Shown in pieces: positions 28,613 to 36,638 of a stretch of 61,359 nucleotides of DNA (the stretch's first letter is position 1; every line of letters begins with the position of its first letter). A program made the position numbers and the translations under genes. The notes beneath the pieces are model-generated. The model was not told where the DNA came from. It did no database searches and saw nothing but the letters and a program-made list of their open reading frames with translations. The stretch is from Campylobacter sp. MIT 97-5078 (GTDB lineage: Bacteria > Campylobacterota > Campylobacteria > Campylobacterales > Campylobacteraceae): assembly GCF_006864455.1 (NCBI RefSeq), contig NZ_QHLK01000013.1:1-61359 (forward strand), written 5' to 3'.

Positions 28613-28683
28613 AATGTATCCTTTGTTGTATATTTCTAGGGTTTAAGCTTCTTGGCTTGCCCGATTTAATTGTTAAAATGGTT

Positions 28684-28902
28684 TTAGCCATTAAACTCAT
28701 CACTTCCAAGTCCTTCATTCATCCATTGACTTTGTAATTCAATGGGAATGTCTGGGTCTGGAAAGATGTCAAGGGTAGAATTTTTTGCTTCCTTAGAGCT
28801 TATTTCACGCTTAAAAGTAGCGTTAAATTCTTCCTCACCCATTGATTCAATGCTTTGTTTCATTAAATCAAGTTCTTCCTCGTTTAAGTTCTTAGTTTCC
28901 AT
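28684..28902 (-). CDS. Small acidic protein
   Basis: A 72-aa protein, strongly acidic (EEELDLMKQSIESMGEEEF), with no membrane segment. It lies between the virD4 terminator and the ArdC-type gene and is probably co-transcribed with the latter. DNA mimicry is possible for so acidic a protein but unproven. Confidence 0.55.
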   Translation of the reverse strand: METKNLNEEELDLMKQSIESMGEEEFNATFKREISSKEAKNSTLDIFPDPDIPIELQSQWMNEGLGSDEFNG

Positions 28903-28943
28903 AAAAGATTCCTTCTTTAGGGTGTTTGAGCTTTATAGGCTCA

Positions 28944-28970
28944 AAAGAATATTACAAAGTAATATTCTTT
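28944..28970 (-). terminator. Terminator of the virB2-virD4 operon
   Basis: A perfect 12-bp stem (AAAGAATATTAC and GTAATATTCTTT) with a 3-nt loop lies 18 bases past the virD4 stop. It marks the end of the main conjugation operon, and the genes beyond need their own promoter or read-through. Confidence 0.75.
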
Positions 28971-28987
28971 AAAACCTATAAGTAAGC

Positions 28988-30949
28988 CTAAGCTGGCTTA
29001 TTAGGATAAATTTTAAAACCACCTGCTTCTTTAAGAGCTGGTTTATCTTCTTTATTTTCATTACTTTCTTGTGATTTTTCTCTGTTTTCATCTTGTTTTG
29101 TTTCTTGTTTTCCCCCATTATTTTCTTGTGGGCTTTGTTCATCTATATTTTCATTTATCTCTTCATTTTTGTTTGTTTCTTCAGTTTGAGCTTTTTCAAG
29201 TTCTTCTTTTGGAATAACTTTAATCTTATCAGCATCTTGCCATTGAGGATTTTTAAACCAAAAATTGACATTAGCTTTTATAGGGCGATTAAAAAAGCCT
29301 CCCACAAGTATATAAATTTGATCAATTGGATTGCTTAGAATATCTTGCACTGTTACAAGTTTATAGCCTTCATTTGAAACACTATCGTTTCGTTTTAAAA
29401 TGTCTAAATTCCCTTTAGATTGAGAAACTTTTTTGCGTGTAAAATCACCTATCATTTCACTTAAGACTTTAGCATCTTCTGGACTATTCATTCTAAAAAC
29501 AACTTGATAACCTACAGTTGATTTAATGATTTTAAGATCATCATCGCCATAATATTTTTTAATCTGCTCATAAGATTGAGTGATATATACAGGAATAAGT
29601 CCATAACTTCTACATAAAGCTGGAGCTTCAAGCAAAAATGGCATTTTTCCAAAACGCACAAATTCATCAAGCAAGAAGTAGATAAACTTATCTGGATTAC
29701 TTTCTTCTTTCATCATTAAATTTTTAAACAAGCTTTCAATGAATATCCTTATTAAAGGAGCTAAAATATCCATATCAGCTGTTTGAATAACAATATACAT
29801 AGAAATTCTTTTTTCTCTTAAATCTTCATAAGTAAAGTTCATACTTGAAACAGCCTTTGCAACTTGAGGGTCTGAAAAAACTTTCATAAAGGTATCATAA
29901 GTAGATTTTATACTTGCAAATTCTTGTTCTGCTGCAGTAGTATAGGCACGAAACTGATTTCTTGTAATTTCATCTATATCTTTATCTTGACTAGCTTGTA
30001 AGAAAAAAGGTTTTAAAGTATCAATTTCAGGGTCTCGCATCTTTTTATCAGTATCAGGGTCTTCTTGTTGGCACATAGCTAAAAACTCGCCCTCAAGCTC
30101 ATTATAATAATCCTTTTTATGAGCTTGAGAAAGTTCAGCTAAATTTGTATAACCATTTTTTTGCATATAATACAGTGCAAAATATACAAACATCGTTTTA
30201 GCCGATACTATCCAGTGATCATTTTCCTTACCTTTTTCACCTACAAAAATAGTCCCTGCTATTTGTTCTGCAAGCTTTTTCATTTGAGCAAAATTCATAT
30301 CCTTAATGACACTTTCATCAAAAGGATTAAAAAATAAGGTATTTTCATTTGAAAAAGGGGAAAAGAGTAATATTTCATTATTAAAGTGTTTTTGTCTATA
30401 ACCAGCACTTTTTTCATAAAGTTCGCTTTTAATATCAAGCACAACGACTGAATTTGGTAAAGAAAATAAATTTGGCAGAGCCACAGAAGCAGTTTTACCA
30501 GTTCCAGGTGGTGCAACAATAAGTGTAGCAAGAGGCTTAGTCGCTCGAATAAAGGTTCTTTCTTCTTTGCCATTAAGTTTTTTCTTTATAAAACACCCTA
30601 ACATTAAACCTGTATCTTTGCTTAAAAGCATTCTTTCATAATCTTCATCGTTTTCAAGCGTTGCAAATTCAGCATTGCCATAACTTTCAAGATTATTTGG
30701 TTTATAAAAAAGCCACCATAAAAACATCATAACAACAGGACTAAGCCCATAAACAACGCATAAATAGGCTTTAAATTTTAAAAAAGGTTGTCCTAAGGCT
30801 AAGATTATGTTTCGTCCTACTATAAAAAGCTCTGAAAAATCAGGCTTAAAAATGATTTTTATAGAAATGAAATACACAAAAATGCCTAAAATAATGGCAG
30901 AAATAAAGCGTTTAACCCATTCTTTTGCGGTTGGATTTTTTTCTTGCAT
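28988..30949 (-). CDS. virD4: VirD4/TraG-type coupling protein
   Basis: Hexameric ATPase that brings the relaxase-DNA complex to the secretion channel. Two N-terminal transmembrane helices (residues about 12-70) precede the ATPase domain, with Walker A VAPPGTGKTASVALPNLF near residue 140 and Walker B FIYFLLDEFVRFG near 415. The C-terminal 80 residues are glutamine/glutamate/lysine-rich and probably disordered. Length is 653 aa. It follows the MobC gene by four bases, tying the coupling protein to the relaxosome. Confidence 0.95.
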   Translation of the reverse strand: MQEKNPTAKEWVKRFISAIILGIFVYFISIKIIFKPDFSELFIVGRNIILALGQPFLKFKAYLCVVYGLSPVVMMFLWWLFYKPNNLESYGNAEFATLENDEDYERMLLSKDTGLMLGCFIKKKLNGKEERTFIRATKPLATLIVAPPGTGKTASVALPNLFSLPNSVVVLDIKSELYEKSAGYRQKHFNNEILLFSPFSNENTLFFNPFDESVIKDMNFAQMKKLAEQIAGTIFVGEKGKENDHWIVSAKTMFVYFALYYMQKNGYTNLAELSQAHKKDYYNELEGEFLAMCQQEDPDTDKKMRDPEIDTLKPFFLQASQDKDIDEITRNQFRAYTTAAEQEFASIKSTYDTFMKVFSDPQVAKAVSSMNFTYEDLREKRISMYIVIQTADMDILAPLIRIFIESLFKNLMMKEESNPDKFIYFLLDEFVRFGKMPFLLEAPALCRSYGLIPVYITQSYEQIKKYYGDDDLKIIKSTVGYQVVFRMNSPEDAKVLSEMIGDFTRKKVSQSKGNLDILKRNDSVSNEGYKLVTVQDILSNPIDQIYILVGGFFNRPIKANVNFWFKNPQWQDADKIKVIPKEELEKAQTEETNKNEEINENIDEQSPQENNGGKQETKQDENREKSQESNENKEDKPALKEAGGFKIYPNKPA

Positions 30950-30953
30950 TGTC

Positions 30954-31328
30954 TTATTCCTTTACCTTATTTGCTTTGTTTTCTCTTAAAAGCTTAAAAT
31001 TGAGATTTTTCTTTACAAAATCCTTATGTTCTTTAAGTAGGTTTTTAAGCTGGTCCATTTCTTTTTTAATATTATTTGGGTCTTTATAAATGTTTGAGTT
31101 TAAGCTATAAGCTATTTGATTTATATTTGTACCTATTTTATTAAGCTCATATAAGAGAGTTTCATTTGTGTGAAATAAAAGTTCAAGCTTTTCTCTTTCT
31201 TTTATGTAATCTATATTAAGAATTAGTTCTCGAATATAGGCAGATTTTGAAATGCCTATCTTTTTAGTTTTTTCATTTAAAAGCACTTTTTCTTCTTCTT
31301 TTAAAAATATACTAACACCATTTTTCAT
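30954..31328 (-). CDS. mobC: MobC-type relaxosome accessory protein
   Basis: A 124-aa protein with an N-terminal ribbon-helix-helix-like segment (VSIFLKEEEKVLLNEKTKKIG-SKSAYIRELIL) and the MobC signature GTNINQIAYSLN. MobC proteins bind oriT and help the relaxase open the nic site. It overlaps virB11 by four bases and precedes virD4. The relaxase is 10 kb away at 40612, so the relaxosome genes are split. Confidence 0.85.
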   Translation of the reverse strand: MKNGVSIFLKEEEKVLLNEKTKKIGISKSAYIRELILNIDYIKEREKLELLFHTNETLLYELNKIGTNINQIAYSLNSNIYKDPNNIKKEMDQLKNLLKEHKDFVKKNLNFKLLRENKANKVKE

Positions 31329-32275
31329 TTTTTATTTGTCCTTGTATAAAATTCTTTTAAGTTTAAAATATCACTTACTATCCTTGTTTTACCTTCTCTA
31401 GTGATTTGTATGATGTAATCAATAGCTGTGATGATAAGCTCCATAAGCATTGTTTTATCAGGATTTTGCAAAGAACCACCTATGATAACATTGGTAATAA
31501 TAGCCTTGATAGCATCGTGAGGATTATTAGCGTGTAAGGTGCTTAAATTGCCTGCGTGTCCCGTATTATTTACACGCAAGAAAGTAAAGGTATTTCTTAT
31601 ATCAATTTCACCTAAGAATAATCTATCAGGTCTAAGTCTCATAGCATTATTAATGGCTTGTTGATAGCCATAGATTTCATTTTCTTCTTTAGGCACAGCA
31701 AGTTGAACCTTGTTTTTGATATGACTTAGGTCAAGTTCTTGACTATCTTCAATGGTAACAACCCTTGCTTCAGCACTAATTTCTCCCATTAAAGAGTTTA
31801 AAAAGCTTGTTTTACCGCTTCCTGTGCCTCCGCTAATTAATACATTTTTCTTTTCTCTTATTAATGCCCGTATCTTTTCATAATCCCATTTAGCATTTTT
31901 TACTCTTTGACTTAAAATAAAATTTTCTAAGTCAAACTTGTCTTTATTTGGGATTCTTATACAAATACTTACTTCACTATTAAAAAGAGAGCTTTTATGT
32001 TGAGCTTGCACTCTGTATCGTGCATAAGGCAAAGGTAATTCGCAAGAAAGATGACAATATTTTTGATTAAATCTTTGTCCTCTTCTAGTAGCAAGTTGGG
32101 TTAAAAAATCATCTAAAAATTGAATAGTTAGTCTTTCATCTTTTATATATTCCCAACTATCGCCTTTATCTATACAAATTTCTCCTATATTATTAATGCA
32201 AAGTTCATTAGCTTTCATACCAAGATATGGGTCTAAAACTTGTAGTTTATGTGCTAATACAGGATTATTGTGCAT
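31325..32275 (-). CDS. virB11: VirB11 secretion ATPase
   Basis: Traffic ATPase at the cytoplasmic face of the T4SS. Walker A SGGTGSGKTSFLNSLMG is near residue 150, followed by the Asp box (VVTIEDSQELDL), Walker B-like RPDRLFLGEI and the His box NTGHAGNLSTLHAN. Length is 316 aa, standard. It overlaps mobC by four bases. Confidence 0.95.
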   Translation of the reverse strand: MHNNPVLAHKLQVLDPYLGMKANELCINNIGEICIDKGDSWEYIKDERLTIQFLDDFLTQLATRRGQRFNQKYCHLSCELPLPYARYRVQAQHKSSLFNSEVSICIRIPNKDKFDLENFILSQRVKNAKWDYEKIRALIREKKNVLISGGTGSGKTSFLNSLMGEISAEARVVTIEDSQELDLSHIKNKVQLAVPKEENEIYGYQQAINNAMRLRPDRLFLGEIDIRNTFTFLRVNNTGHAGNLSTLHANNPHDAIKAIITNVIIGGSLQNPDKTMLMELIITAIDYIIQITREGKTRIVSDILNLKEFYTRTNKK

Positions 32276-32276
32276 T

Positions 32277-32555
32277 TTAAGCCTCTACTTCTTGTTCTTC
32301 TTTGTTTTTATTTTTGGAGCTTTTAGCTTTGTTTTGCTCTGCCTTTTGGCTTAAATATTCATCAATATTTTGGATATTGTTTAGTGTTTCATTGAGCTTT
32401 TTTTCTAGCTTATTGCTCTTTGTAACTAAACAGTTGAGTTCCTTATATTGGTTCTTAGCTTCTCTTTGTAATCTTTGTAAGGTTCTTTGCCTCTCGTCAA
32501 GATTGTTTTGAGAAGTGAGGTCGTTAAATTTCTGTTTTATACTTTCTAAATTCAT
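32277..32555 (-). CDS. Coiled-coil protein between virB10 and virB11
   Basis: A 92-aa, entirely helical and charged protein with heptad-like leucines (SNKLEKKLNETLNNIQNIDEYL). No signal peptide. Its stop is one base from virB11 and AAAAGGAG precedes its start. Probably a cytosolic T4SS accessory; function not recognised. Confidence 0.65.
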   Translation of the reverse strand: MNLESIKQKFNDLTSQNNLDERQRTLQRLQREAKNQYKELNCLVTKSNKLEKKLNETLNNIQNIDEYLSQKAEQNKAKSSKNKNKEEQEVEA

Positions 32556-32573
32556 TTTTTACTCCTTTTTGGT

Positions 32574-34517
32574 TCATTCATTAAAAAACTCAGCCATAAC
32601 TTCGCCATTTTTTGGCACAGGAAACCAAATATGAGCAGAAGGTACTATATAAATCCTTGAGCCTTGCTTGATCTCAATAGTTGGCTTGATTTGACTTTGT
32701 TGTTCCATAATATCTTCAACTATCTTAGTAATATCCTCATTGCTTTGGTTGTAAATTTCTTGAGCATAGATATTACCGCCTGCTTTAGCTGCCATTGCAA
32801 GCATTAAGACATTTGAAATGGTTGATAAGCCATAGCCTACACCATATCTTTCAAGGTATTTGTTATTGACATCACCTATTGCTCCACTCATACCCATATT
32901 ATCGCTAGCTATGGCATTTGTAAGGAGTATATTTACTCCTTGAGGCGTAATAATTTCACGCCAAGCAATAGACATTCTATTTTGTCCTATCTTGTTATCA
33001 TTTTTATAAGTGCCTATAACTTTACTTCCTCTTGGAATTAATACAGCTTTGCCCATACTTGCATAGACATCTTGTTCAACTTGAGCTGTTACAAGTCCTT
33101 CAATATCAGAGCTTATGGCAGTAGTTAATATAGCTGGAATTAATCTACCTGCTCTTAGAGTTCTAAAGAGTTTATGTTCGTTCGTAGCATTATCTACATT
33201 TTCTTGGTTTGAAAAGCTTGAATTACCATATTTTGAGGTAGGATTTGAAAAGCCTGTTGGAGCTGTGCCTCTATCAGCTAAAATACTATCTCTAATTAAG
33301 GAGTTAATATTTCTACCGCCAACTGAACTTGAGCTACCTGATCTTGCTTGATTTTGCATAGCTTGAGGATTATTGTATTGACTAAGATTGTTTTGTTTGG
33401 CTAGAACTTTAGCTATTTCTTCTTGCAAGTATTTTTCAGGATCTCTTACTATTTCTTGTTTTCTTAAAAGTTCTTTAGCTTTTGAATTGCTTTTTAAAAC
33501 AATATTTCCCTTTTCATTTAAAACAGGGCAGTTTGCACTATCATAAAGCACATTTTCATACATAGCATTGCCATTACAATCAAGCAAAGGCTTACCATTT
33601 TTGTCCAAAAGCACATTACCTTTTTGTGGATCTTTTTTTAAGATAATATTTCCATTTTTATCTAAAATAGGCTTGCTATTTTTATCATAAAGGATATTAT
33701 CATACATAGGGTTATTATTGGTATCCAAAACAGGCTTACCATTTTTGTCCAAAAGCACATTACCTTTTTGTGGATCTTTTTTTAAGATAATATTTCCATT
33801 TTTATCTAAAATAGGCTTGCTATTTTTATCATAAAGGATATTATCATACATAGGGTTATTATTGGTATCCAAAACAGGCTTACCATTTTTGTCCAAAAGC
33901 ACATTACCTTTTTGTGGATCTTTTTTTAAGATAATATTTCCATTTTTATCATAAATTGGATAGCCATTTTCATTATAAAGAACATCTTTATAGCGAGGGT
34001 TTCCGTTAGCATCTAAAATTGGATAGCCATTTTCATTATACATAATATTGTCATACATGGGATTACCATTGGCATCTCTTAAAATATTGCCATTTTCATC
34101 TACCATAATATTGCCTTTTTTATTGCCACTTTGAGCTAAAAGTTCTTTTTGTAGATTTTTTCTAAACTCAGCCTCAGCTTCAGCCTTGCTTTGCTCTAAG
34201 CTTTTTGTGCCATTAAGCTCGTTTTGATAGGCTTCATAAACATTTTGATTAGCTTCTTTAAAGCCTCCTTTGTAGATATAATCATCAATAGGAAACTTCA
34301 TATTTATATTTTCATTATTAAAGAGATAATCTAAGTTTTTCTTATCAGCATTAAATTCAATTAGGCTATCATACTTTTTTGGTGAAGCAAGGCTTGTATT
34401 TGTCTCTTTTTTTGGTTCTTCTTTAGCTGGTGGAGTATTAAAAATACTTTCATTAGCTAAAGTGATTTGATTTAAGATAAGACAAATAGCTAGGCTTAGA
34501 TTAATGGTTTTTTTCAT
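32574..34517 (-). CDS. virB10: VirB10-like channel protein with internal repeat region
   Basis: Spans both membranes and senses ATP use to gate the channel. The N-terminal hydrophobic segment (LSLAICLILNQITLA) is followed by a repeat-rich stretch (residues about 140-330, built on D-NGNP-YDN motifs). The VirB10/TrbI beta-barrel domain lies from about residue 440, including LIPAILTTAISSDIEGLVTAQV, LIPRGSKVIGTY and GVGYGLSTISNVL. Length is 647 aa against about 380-430 for typical VirB10, and the difference is the repeats. It overlaps virB9 by four bases. Confidence 0.92.
   Translation of the reverse strand: MKKTINLSLAICLILNQITLANESIFNTPPAKEEPKKETNTSLASPKKYDSLIEFNADKKNLDYLFNNENINMKFPIDDYIYKGGFKEANQNVYEAYQNELNGTKSLEQSKAEAEAEFRKNLQKELLAQSGNKKGNIMVDENGNILRDANGNPMYDNIMYNENGYPILDANGNPRYKDVLYNENGYPIYDKNGNIILKKDPQKGNVLLDKNGKPVLDTNNNPMYDNILYDKNSKPILDKNGNIILKKDPQKGNVLLDKNGKPVLDTNNNPMYDNILYDKNSKPILDKNGNIILKKDPQKGNVLLDKNGKPLLDCNGNAMYENVLYDSANCPVLNEKGNIVLKSNSKAKELLRKQEIVRDPEKYLQEEIAKVLAKQNNLSQYNNPQAMQNQARSGSSSSVGGRNINSLIRDSILADRGTAPTGFSNPTSKYGNSSFSNQENVDNATNEHKLFRTLRAGRLIPAILTTAISSDIEGLVTAQVEQDVYASMGKAVLIPRGSKVIGTYKNDNKIGQNRMSIAWREIITPQGVNILLTNAIASDNMGMSGAIGDVNNKYLERYGVGYGLSTISNVLMLAMAAKAGGNIYAQEIYNQSNEDITKIVEDIMEQQSQIKPTIEIKQGSRIYIVPSAHIWFPVPKNGEVMAEFFNE
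33591..33950 (-). repeat. 144-bp tandem repeats inside virB10
   Basis: Two and a half near-perfect 144-bp copies start at 33591, 33735 and 33879, encoding a 48-residue unit (DKNGKPVLDTNNNPMYDNI and so on), residues about 190-309. Shorter, diverged D-x-NGN units flank them. The last unit contains two cysteines (LLDCNGNAMYENV, YDSANCPVL). Such repeats can expand or contract by recombination, as in the CagY/VirB10 of Helicobacter. Confidence 0.9.
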
Positions 34518-35818
34518 AAGTGTAGCCTTTTTTTAACTTTTGGCATATGCTGTATTCTTTCTTCTTCATAGCCTATTGGATCGTCTTTTGGTAAAATTTC
34601 TACTTGGGTTTTAGGTTCAACTTGTTTGAAAAGTTCATTAATATCAGTTTTTATTTCATCATTTGTTTTTTCAATGAGGGTATCTTCATTTTGTTTTGCT
34701 TGTATAGGGTCTAGTCTTTCTACGCATACATAAGCTTCGCCTATCCTTATAGTAAATTTCTTAGCTGTAGTTTCTACGATAATATAATTGCCTATAACTC
34801 TTGTTTCCATAGGGCTGTCTTGCTTATCTATTACTACAAAAATACTAGGAATTTGAGGCATTCTTTCCTTGTCGTATTTAAAATAAGTAAACTGCTTATC
34901 ATTAAAGATCTCTTCAGCCATTAAAAAAGCATTCTTTTTTAAGGCTTTTTGCTTGTATTTATCATAAATTTCAGTCTTTTTAATTAAAAGCCTTGCTATG
35001 CCATCTTCAATGACAAGATAGTCTTTAAGCTTTTCTTTCTTAGCTTCTTCATATTTTTTGCCGTCTTCATCGTTTATATAAATGACAAGATTTGGGTCTT
35101 GTGTGCTTTTATAATCAGTTGAGTAAAGATAAAAAGTGTGTAATTTTTTATCTTTAGTAAATACGGTTAAGCTTGTATCTATACCTATAAGCATAGGTTT
35201 TATAGCTAAAGCATTGCTTAGATTTGGCATTTCATTGACTAAAAAGCCTGTGTTATCGCCTATTACAAAACTTTCAATAGGAGAAGAAAAGATTAAAGTG
35301 GTTGCCATTGCAAAGCGAGTGGTTATTTTTCTTGTCTTATCTGCTTCAAAGTCATATTTCTTAGTATTTTCGTAGCCTGTATATTTTTTGGTATTAAACT
35401 TTCTTTGTATGGCTCTTAAATTTTTATTTCGAGCCGCACTTTTTAAAAGAGCAATTTGCTCATCAGTTAATTCTCCACTTACTTGCATGGCTGGAGCTTG
35501 GCTTGGATAGGCACTATAATTTTGATTTTCTTCTACTGCTATATTAACAGAGTTTGCTTCTTTGAGTGGGTCTATTCTTACACTTGAGCCTATGAAGTCA
35601 TTTTTAGTTGAGTCTTTGCTCATAAAAATACTTTCTCCACTATTAGTTGGAGTTTGCATAGGCACATTGTTTGAATTTGATAGTTCCTTAGCTATTTGTT
35701 TAGCTTGTTCTATTTCTTTCCTGTTTAAACCTAGCCCTGTTTGAGGTTGTGAGGTAAATGGCACATCAGAATATGTTAAGCTTAAGGCACATATACTTAT
35801 TAGTGTAATTTTTTTCAT
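34514..35818 (-). CDS. virB9: VirB9-like outer-membrane core component
   Basis: Forms the outer-membrane core complex with VirB7 and VirB10. A signal peptide (KKITLISICALSLTYSDV) is followed by a long low-complexity stretch and the VirB9/CagX domain, including FKYDKERMPQIPSIFVVIDK and AYVCVERLDPIQAKQ. Length is 434 aa, longer than the ~290 of Agrobacterium VirB9. It abuts virB8 and overlaps virB10. Confidence 0.9.
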   Translation of the reverse strand: MKKITLISICALSLTYSDVPFTSQPQTGLGLNRKEIEQAKQIAKELSNSNNVPMQTPTNSGESIFMSKDSTKNDFIGSSVRIDPLKEANSVNIAVEENQNYSAYPSQAPAMQVSGELTDEQIALLKSAARNKNLRAIQRKFNTKKYTGYENTKKYDFEADKTRKITTRFAMATTLIFSSPIESFVIGDNTGFLVNEMPNLSNALAIKPMLIGIDTSLTVFTKDKKLHTFYLYSTDYKSTQDPNLVIYINDEDGKKYEEAKKEKLKDYLVIEDGIARLLIKKTEIYDKYKQKALKKNAFLMAEEIFNDKQFTYFKYDKERMPQIPSIFVVIDKQDSPMETRVIGNYIIVETTAKKFTIRIGEAYVCVERLDPIQAKQNEDTLIEKTNDEIKTDINELFKQVEPKTQVEILPKDDPIGYEEERIQHMPKVKKRLHL

Positions 35819-36487
35819 CTAATTTTCCTCTTTTATACTTACGCCTTGCAAATCTACTTCAGTTAAGGCATATTCATTGATAATAAAACCTGTTGGATTC
35901 TTAGGGAGGCTGTCAAAATTTAGCTCTACATTTCTAAAGTCATAGCTTAGGCTTGCTCTATATCTTTTAAAGTTTTTTTCGCCTGTGCTTTGATTTATAG
36001 TTGTAGCTGTAAAATCAACGGTGGCGACTTTATCTGTTAAAATTGAGGAGTTTATGATTTTAATTTCTCTAAAAATGCCCCTAGTAGAATATATAGAATT
36101 AGCTTGGGCTACTAGAGTTGAAAAGGTAGTCCATACCTTCGAGGCTGATTGCATTCTTATTTCTTCATATCTTTGAATATCATCAATTCTATTAATAGTT
36201 TCTCTTTTTAAAACATAGCTTGCAATAATGCCTTTTAATAAGGCTTCATTGGCTCTAATATTATAATTTGCTTGTTCAACCCTTACAAAATTACTTTGAG
36301 CATCTGAAAAAAATACCAAGTAAGGTTTTTTCTCTTTTAATGGCAATAAAAGGGAAAAAAGGAGAATTAAAAGCACTATGATGACAGCAAAGATTATGTT
36401 TAAGATAAAGAAGTATTGTCTTATATTTCTTTCTAGGTTAAAGATAAAGTTTGAGTCTTTTCTTAACTCATCATCTTTTAAAGCCAT
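35819..36487 (-). CDS. virB8: VirB8-like inner-membrane assembly factor
   Basis: Bitopic protein that nucleates the T4SS. One transmembrane helix (residues about 26-48, FILNIIFAVIIVLLILLFSLLL) and a periplasmic NTF2-like domain containing YEEIRMQSASKVWTTFS and EKNFKRYRASLSYDF. Length is 222 aa, standard. It lies between the VirB7 lipoprotein and virB9. Confidence 0.92.
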   Translation of the reverse strand: MALKDDELRKDSNFIFNLERNIRQYFFILNIIFAVIIVLLILLFSLLLPLKEKKPYLVFFSDAQSNFVRVEQANYNIRANEALLKGIIASYVLKRETINRIDDIQRYEEIRMQSASKVWTTFSTLVAQANSIYSTRGIFREIKIINSSILTDKVATVDFTATTINQSTGEKNFKRYRASLSYDFRNVELNFDSLPKNPTGFIINEYALTEVDLQGVSIKEEN

Positions 36488-36488
36488 T

Positions 36489-36635
36489 TTAAGCTCCTAC
36501 TTTGGTAATTTTTTCTATTTCATAACAAGCACAAGGGCTTGTATAATCTATATTTCTATCAGGTTGTTTGCCTGCACAAGATACAAATACAATACTTGCA
36601 AGCATAATTACGCTTAAAAATATAATTTTTATCAT
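36489..36635 (-). CDS. virB7: VirB7-like lipoprotein, 48 aa
   Basis: This short gene fills the gap between virB4 and virB8, is in frame from an ATG at 36635 and ends three bases before virB8. It encodes a lipoprotein signal (MIKIIFLSVIMLASIVFVSC) with lipobox VFVSC and a mature part of about 29 residues with two further cysteines (SPCACYEI). Size, lipobox and position next to virB8-virB9 match VirB7, which stabilises VirB9 in the outer membrane. Confidence 0.85.
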   Translation of the reverse strand: MIKIIFLSVIMLASIVFVSCAGKQPDRNIDYTSPCACYEIEKITKVGA

Positions 36636-36638
36636 TGT

